Origin: Volvox africanus
Lineage: Eukaryota; Chlorophyta; Chlorophyceae; Chlamydomonadales; Volvocaceae
Length of the DNA: 64,000 bases
Direction of reading: 5' to 3'
NCBI GenBank assembly: GCA_030268105.1
Contig: BSDZ01000080.1
Location: 1,054,001 to 1,118,000, forward strand
The notes under the pieces were generated by a model. The model did not search any database and was not told where the DNA came from. It worked only from the letters and a program-made list of their open reading frames with translations. This document shows, in pieces, positions 58,550 through 64,000 of the stretch (the first letter of the stretch is position 1; the number at the start of each line of letters is the position of its first letter). Both the position numbers and the translations under genes were made by a program.

Positions 58550-60009
58550 GGGGTGTCGTGGGGAGAGGGATGCTTGCGAGTGCACGGAGGTGGCGCGTGG
58601 TGATGTAACGGTGCGGAGGACAGTACGATGCCGTACATAGCGTACATACGCACACCAGATACGCACAAATAACGAGTTTATTTCGATAAAAAAATACTTA
58701 ACCCTAAGAAATAGAAGCAATCGGGGCTCAAGTTGCCGAGTAAGTCATGTTACAGCGCGAAATTGAAGCGTCGTTTCCACATGATTGCCGTCACATCTCA
58801 CATGACGCTCGCTCTCTTGACTTTTGATGTGACCTGGTATGCGGACCTGTATACCCATTAGAGGTGATTACTGCTTGCTGTGTCAGCAGCAGGGGATAAC
58901 AACGTCTGCAGGATAACTTGACAACCTGCTCTTTCTGCTGTGGTAATAAGAACGCACGTTTACGTATCTGCGTTGCATAACCTAAGGTTGACGTGTGTCT
59001 GTAAGCGGCCAGAATGCATTGGGTGCTGGTGGGGTGAGTGGGTGTGGAACGGCGCATCGTGAAAGAATGATGCGCGCGCATGGATGGAAAGCGCGCGGCT
59101 AGGGATTGAGGCGAGTGTGGCAGAATCCCTTCGCAGGGGTTGGGCGCTGACAACATAGCAAGTGGGAGAGGATGAGGGACGGGTGTAGAGTATGTGCGGG
59201 TGCTGCGGGCATTCGTGCCCGAATGCGCATAGGATGCACGGGCTGATATGGCGGTATTGACCGGAAAGAGGGGAAGCCAGGCTCGCGTGAAATATCAAGC
59301 ACTGCATACGAGGCCGCCATAGGTGATGTGATTTCTTAATGAAGCGCGAAGCTGGCGGTGACAGGCTTTGAAGTGCTCATGGGAGGAACATATTCTACCC
59401 CAGTGTCACATTACTTGTGGTTGGGCCTTAAAGCCAGGCGTGTAAGTGCATTAAGATGTTGGAACCGCTCAGACACCTTGGGTGCTTGCTTGGGCGATTA
59501 CGTTCTTGCTCGTTTGGCAACTTCATAATAATGACGGCGCCTGGATAATCGATCACGTCCGCACCCGCTTCATCCTATAGACATGATTTGCGTATGGCCC
59601 GACAGCAGCTCAGTAACTTGCTTCAACAATGCAGAAGGGAAAGTTCATCACCGGAAGACGAGAGAAAAGCAGATAGAAGAAATACTGACAATGATTTACT
59701 GTAATAATTTAAAATAATATTTGCACAATATGAGATGCAATAGAAACCTAGACATTAATCACATGGCCATGAACACGTAGAGAAGACATGATCTACATCA
59801 GACCTGACATTAAAACACTCACTTTATATGATGCATTATTTGCAGATACACCGTAGATACTCCAACCAGTTCAGTAGTTCGGCCGTACTGCGGATCGAGA
59901 GATGGTACGACGTCTTGATCAAACGAAAATAACACTGCGAGCAGAGAGCGACAGGATTGCCGTCGCCCTGTGCTTTACGTCAATCTCCCAACGTAGTTCG
60001 CCAGCAAAG
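58550..60009. other. Intergenic region, TSR2 3' UTR and LHCA promoter
   Basis: No supported gene. It contains the TSR2 poly(A) signal and must contain the LHCA promoter. The last 300 bases are AT-richer. No light-response element can be named with confidence. Confidence 0.45.
58604..58608 (+). terminator. TGTAA polyadenylation signal (TSR2)
   Basis: TGTAA 55 bases after the TSR2 stop; matches the volvocine consensus. Confidence 0.6.
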
Positions 60010-61892
60010 ATGGCCGCCCTTATGCAGAAGTCGGCTCTGACCCGCCCGGCGGTTTCCAGCCGTGCTGGTCGTCGCGCCGTGGTAGTGCGTGCTGCTGCTG
60101 ACCGCAAGCTCTGGGCTCCGGGTGTTGTTGCTCCGGACTACCTGAAGGGCGAGCTGGCCGGCGACTACGGCTGGGACCCGCTCGGCCTGGGTGCTGACCC
60201 TGTTGCGCTGCGCTGGTGCGTGACCGCAATCGTTAGAGATTTATAACTAATATATATAGTTATCAATATATATACTAGTAAAATTGCGGTTAATCAGATT
60301 TTAGAATGCATGGGTGCCAATTCGCATTCTCATCTTGGGTCGTCGCTATAGAAAGTAATTGCTTACGTTCATTGGGAGCTCCATCTTGATGCATATGATT
60401 ATCTTCTCTTTTGGGACAAGATACGGATCTGCATATTTGGTGACCTCTTGGCATAGTTATTCTGCTTTGTCGACTCATATCTTTCCAGGTACCGCCAGTC
60501 GGAGCTGGTGCACGCCCGCTGGGCTATGCTCGGTGTTGCTGGCGTCCTGGTTCAGGAGGTCGTGAAGCCTGATGTCTACTTTTACGAGGCCGGCCTGCCG
60601 CAGAACCTGCCGGAGCCGTTCACCAACGTGAACATGGGTGGCCTGCTGGCGTGGGAGTTCATCCTGATGCACTGGGTTGAGGTCCGCCGCTGGCAGGACT
60701 ATAAGAACTTCGGCTCGGTGAACGAGGGTACGTGAGCGGTAAATGTGTTTCCTAAAAGCTACTTGTGAAGATTTCCTGTTGGGGATGGAGTACTTCCACC
60801 ATCCATTCCGTTCATAGCTAACGCGATTTCTTACCCCTTCCTCTTGCGCTGACGCTGGCGGCTATTGTGGATTTGCTTCGTTCTCTAGACCCGATCTTCA
60901 AGGTATGCTTCTTATGCTCGCTGCTGCTTCAGCATGGTTCGATTTCATTTGAGTATCAGCATTGAATTGATGGGGTGCTGTGCCCTGGATTCCTGAAAGT
61001 ACCCACAACTGGGTCACAGGGTGACAGTAGAGCCTACCTGGGTGTCTCTGGTACTGGCTATCCGTCAGCTGCGTGCATGCACTATATGCCGTGTTTTAGA
61101 TGACGCTCATCTGTGTTCAACTTTCTTGGAACAGGGCAACAAGGTCCCGAACCCGGAGATGGGCTACCCCGGTGGCATCTTCGACCCTCTTGGTATGTCA
61201 ATATAAGTTGTAACGATATTTTTAGTACGTTCACCTCCCGACCAACGTAACGGGCTCTTGTCGTCTTTCAGGCTTCAGCAAGGGCAACCTGAAGGAGCTG
61301 CAGACCAAGGAGATTAAGAACGGCCGCCTCGCCATGGTTAGTATTGACATCTTAGGGCAAGGCCGAATATGGGAGGTCTATTTTAACTTTAGGTATCGTC
61401 TGTCTTCAGACGCATTCTCCCAACGGTGGAGGGTGCATGGTTTCTTACGGGTCTGTACTGTTGAGCCTTCGTAAAGTTTGTTCACCAACCCCTCGTCCCT
61501 TCAGATTGCCTACATTGGCTTCGTCCTCCAGGCCCAGGCGACCGGCAAGGTAAGGCACCGCTGATATCCATTTGAGCTGTAATGCCATGGTCCAATCATT
61601 GTTCTGATGTGATTCCTTGCAATTGCTGTGTTCTCTGTTGTAGGGCCCGTTGGCTGCTCTGTCCGCCCACCTGAGCAACCCCTTCGGCAACAACATTCTC
61701 AAGGTAAGATTATTTTTCTAATATATTTCTGGATGTCGAAATCTATTTCCACTATGGTATCATGACCCCTCCTCGCGGTCTGGATTCCTGCTTTCGTCGA
61801 TGCAGAACATCGGCACGTGCACGGTCCCGCACAGCGTGAATGTTCAGGGCCTCGAGATCCCCCTGACCTGCTTGTGGCCTGGCCAGCAGTAA
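60010..61892 (+). CDS. LHCA: Photosystem I light-harvesting chlorophyll a/b-binding protein (LHCA type)
   Basis: Eight exons (60010-60215, 60489-60727, 60889-60902, 61135-61192, 61272-61336, 61505-61549, 61644-61703, 61806-61892) encode 257 residues. The leader (to about residue 30, Ala/Arg/Ser/Val-rich) is a plastid transit peptide. Helix B carries the first chlorophyll-binding Glu/Arg motif (SELVHARWAMLGVAGVL). The second helix region is LLAWEFILMHWVEVRRWQDY, and the third LKELQTKEIKNGRLAMIAY. GSVNEDPIFK and GYPGGIFDPLGF are antenna hallmarks. The sequence fits the LHCA (PSI) branch better than LHCB; the subunit number cannot be fixed. The third exon is only 14 bases. It resides in thylakoid membranes, funnelling excitation to PSI. 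No light-response element was recognised upstream. TGTAA follows about 190 bases after the stop. Confidence 0.95.
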
Positions 61893-62797
61893 GCACAGCA
61901 GCATTAGCCGCCGTGAAGCGCTGTGCAATATTTACTAAGGCAGTACGTCAGGCCCGATGGCAGCGAGTCTGTACAATCGCCTTGTGGTCAACAAGTCGCC
62001 GCTCTGGAGCCATTCACAGGGGTTGGGCCGCCACTGCTGCAAAGTGGGGGCAGTGTGCACTGGAAGGGTAGAGCTGGCGAATGTAACTGGTTTGACTTGG
62101 TTGACAAGTCAGAGGTAACCTCTGCCGATTTTGTACCAGAGTTTGTGCAATAGGGGGATGTAGTGGAAGCGGTTTGGTGGTATAGATCTCTTGACCAGGT
62201 GGTACGTCAAGTGAATGTGCACATTCCGGACCGGTTACGGCCTGGTCCGTTGTAAGTCGAGAAGATCGTTTTCTTGAATATAACCACACAGCATACCAGT
62301 ATCCGCAATGGCACGTTGAAAACATAAATATCTACACACGAAATCAGGCAGCGATGCTCAAACACCTGGTCGGCACTAGTGAAAAATCTAAGCTTAAAGT
62401 TAATTTGCGGGATGATTGAAGACTGGTTCAGGGGAATGGTACCAGTTGGCAGGAAGATATGTGTTAGGTTCGCAGGCTGAACGCAAATTATTTAACCATG
62501 ATGACTTACAGCAGCGAAGTTCGTGCATCGAACACTAATAAGAGATATCTGGTTACGGGCAAGATTTGAAGTATCCGTAGCTCGCATTAGCCTTCATACC
62601 GTATTACCGTTACGGCGGGGTCTGTTACCCGAGGCTAACGGTATCGTACGCGTACCGAACGTGGTCTGCATTCTAGCAGCATGGCATTTGTCGCATGGTG
62701 TCCCAGATAACATGGCTTTAATAGCTGCTTTTAATTCTGTTTCCCAGCTAAACACGCTATAGGCTGGAGTATTTGTCAATTAAGTTTTGGACTGCGC
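61893..62797. other. Intergenic region between LHCA and oligoribonuclease
   Basis: Contains the LHCA 3' UTR and presumably the promoter of the next gene. No separate frame is supported. Confidence 0.5.
62082..62086 (+). terminator. TGTAA polyadenylation signal (LHCA)
   Basis: TGTAA 190 bases after the LHCA stop codon. A second TGTAA occurs near 62250. Confidence 0.55.
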
Positions 62798-64000
62798 ATG
62801 AGACAAATAACAAACGTCCGAAATCCTTATGTGCAAGCTGTTTCACCTTCACCGCAATTAGTTAGCAGGATGAAGACTAGTTGTCGCTTTTCCGGTATGG
62901 CTGCAGTCAGCAAGGCAGCAACCAACTTTTTCGAGGCGCTCGAGTCTATCGGAGACAACGAGGTTATGGCTTCAGCTGGCGCAACTGTCAAATATGCCGA
63001 TAGCCCTACTATTTCGCAGGACGGGTGAGCAAGCAGCATATGTACGCATCTTTGGGGACCGGGATGGCTGACAAACCAACCGTTCACACCCGCTGACCTA
63101 TTGCAGGGTTGAGAAGCAACATGGAAAAGAAGACGTGAAGCTGCGAAATCCCCTCGTATGGGTAGATCTGGAGATGACAGGTAGGGTTTGTCGACGGCCA
63201 GGGGCAAGGTATTCATCGGAACCCTGCCGCATGCTGAGGCGTGGGTTGCGGCTGCTTCCTTTTCCCGCTCGTTAGTAGGTGCCGTACGCCCGCAGGGCCT
63301 GGATGCCAAGTCTGGGCTACCAAACACAAACTAGTGGTTAAGGGGGGTTCCGGCTTCAATTCATGTGCAAAGGCCCTCACGTCGACACCTTTGTTCAGCA
63401 TGTTGAACTACCTGAGGTACCTGCGCTAAACCAGGAGTAACAGGCAGCAGGCGGGAGAAGGCGGCTTGTGCCACTTGGTGTGGTGGAGAGTTTGGGAGGG
63501 GGAAGCATGGCAAAAGGATGGGGCACGGGCCGGGTGGGCTGGGGTGGAGCCGGAGCCCGCTCACGTTTTGTGGCCCCCTCCCCCGCATGTATCCACATGG
63601 ACAACCTCTTCACGGATACGAACACCATACTGCTCACCAGCATTACGTCTTCAAGCAGCTTGTCCTTCAAAGTGGCAGCGGGGCAACTTTTCGCCAGGGG
63701 GATTGATGATGTGGTCATCTGAAGCAGCCAGCCAGCAGGAGTCTATGGCGCTGCACATTATTGACATTCTGGATCCATTTCCGAACTTCGTGTTTGGGGT
63801 CCCTGGCGGGTGGCCAGAGCAGAGGCGCATGTGTGTCAGATTCACAACTCCCACGAATACGTGTCGTACACCTCGGTGGCCAGTGTGGCCGGTGACGTTT
63901 GCTTGCTGTTCGTTGTTTGCAGGTCTGGACGTTGAGCGCGACACAATAATTGAAGTGGCATGCATCATCACGGACGGAGATCTGAGCAACGAAGTCCTGG
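62798..64000 (+). CDS. ORN: Oligoribonuclease (DEDDh 3'-5' exonuclease), 5' part
   Basis: Cut by the window end. Exons: 62798-63024, 63107-63180, and 63923 to beyond 64000; phases 2 and 1 agree. The first 75 residues are a leader with Arg, Ser and Ala that could target a mitochondrion or plastid; an in-frame Met (MAAVSKAATN) further on is an alternative start. The nuclease begins at LVWVDLEMTGLDVERDTIIE, with the first Asp and Glu of the DEDD metal site, followed by VACIITDGDL, the classic oligoribonuclease (REXO2) start. The enzyme degrades di- to pentanucleotides at the end of RNA decay. The remaining Asp, Asp and His residues lie outside the window. Intron 2 is long (742 bases) with no obvious insertion. 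Confidence 0.92.

Overview
The window looks like nuclear DNA of a volvocine green alga (Volvox, Chlamydomonas or a close relative). Several things point that way. The genes are intron-rich with GC-rich exons. One product is a secreted protein with Pro-Ser (hydroxyproline-type) repeats. There is a chlorophyll a/b antenna protein and a D27-type plastid carotenoid isomerase. TGTAA, the volvocine polyadenylation signal, lies shortly after several stop codons. Short tandem repeats are dense and run through coding-looking DNA. The species cannot be named from the sequence. Several gene models were rebuilt exon by exon by hand; in each fully resolved model the exon lengths sum to a multiple of three and the splice phases agree.

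Layout. 1-3.9 kb: no cellular gene; a long hairpin, a tyrosine-recombinase remnant and a GGGCA satellite. 3.95-9.87 kb (+): an SPL1-like C-terminal-region protein ending in hydrophobic segments. 9.9-13.1 kb: no gene seen; a dispersed repeat and hairpins. 13.1-15.5 kb (-): secreted Pro-rich extracellular-matrix protein. 17.6-26.8 kb (-): a 17-exon pyruvate kinase with a large internal insert and a C-terminal tail. 28.7-29.8 kb (-): Gln-rich CW zinc-finger protein. 31.5-34.1 kb (-): D27-like isomerase, head to head with an intronless TMX2-like protein (34.3-35.2 kb, +). 37.1-40.0 kb (-): prolyl-tRNA deacylase-like protein. 40-43.5 kb: repeat-rich DNA without a clear gene. 43.5-46.9 kb (+): a retroelement fragment encoding a DNMT3-like domain without its catalytic Cys, a Ty3/gypsy-type integrase and a PHD finger. 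49.2-55.9 kb (-): methionine gamma-lyase, head to head with the ribosome-biogenesis factor TSR2 (56.2-58.5 kb, +). 60.0-61.9 kb (+): LHCA-type antenna protein. 62.8 kb to the window end (+): the start of oligoribonuclease.

The cellular genes are mostly unrelated housekeeping functions: carbon and sulfur metabolism, tRNA quality control, ribosome assembly, RNA decay, photosynthesis and carotenoids. They do not form a pathway cluster. The most unusual items are the retroelement that combines a dead-looking DNA methyltransferase fold with integrase and a PHD finger, a cluster of GC-AG introns in three neighbouring metabolic genes, and low-complexity additions to conserved enzymes.
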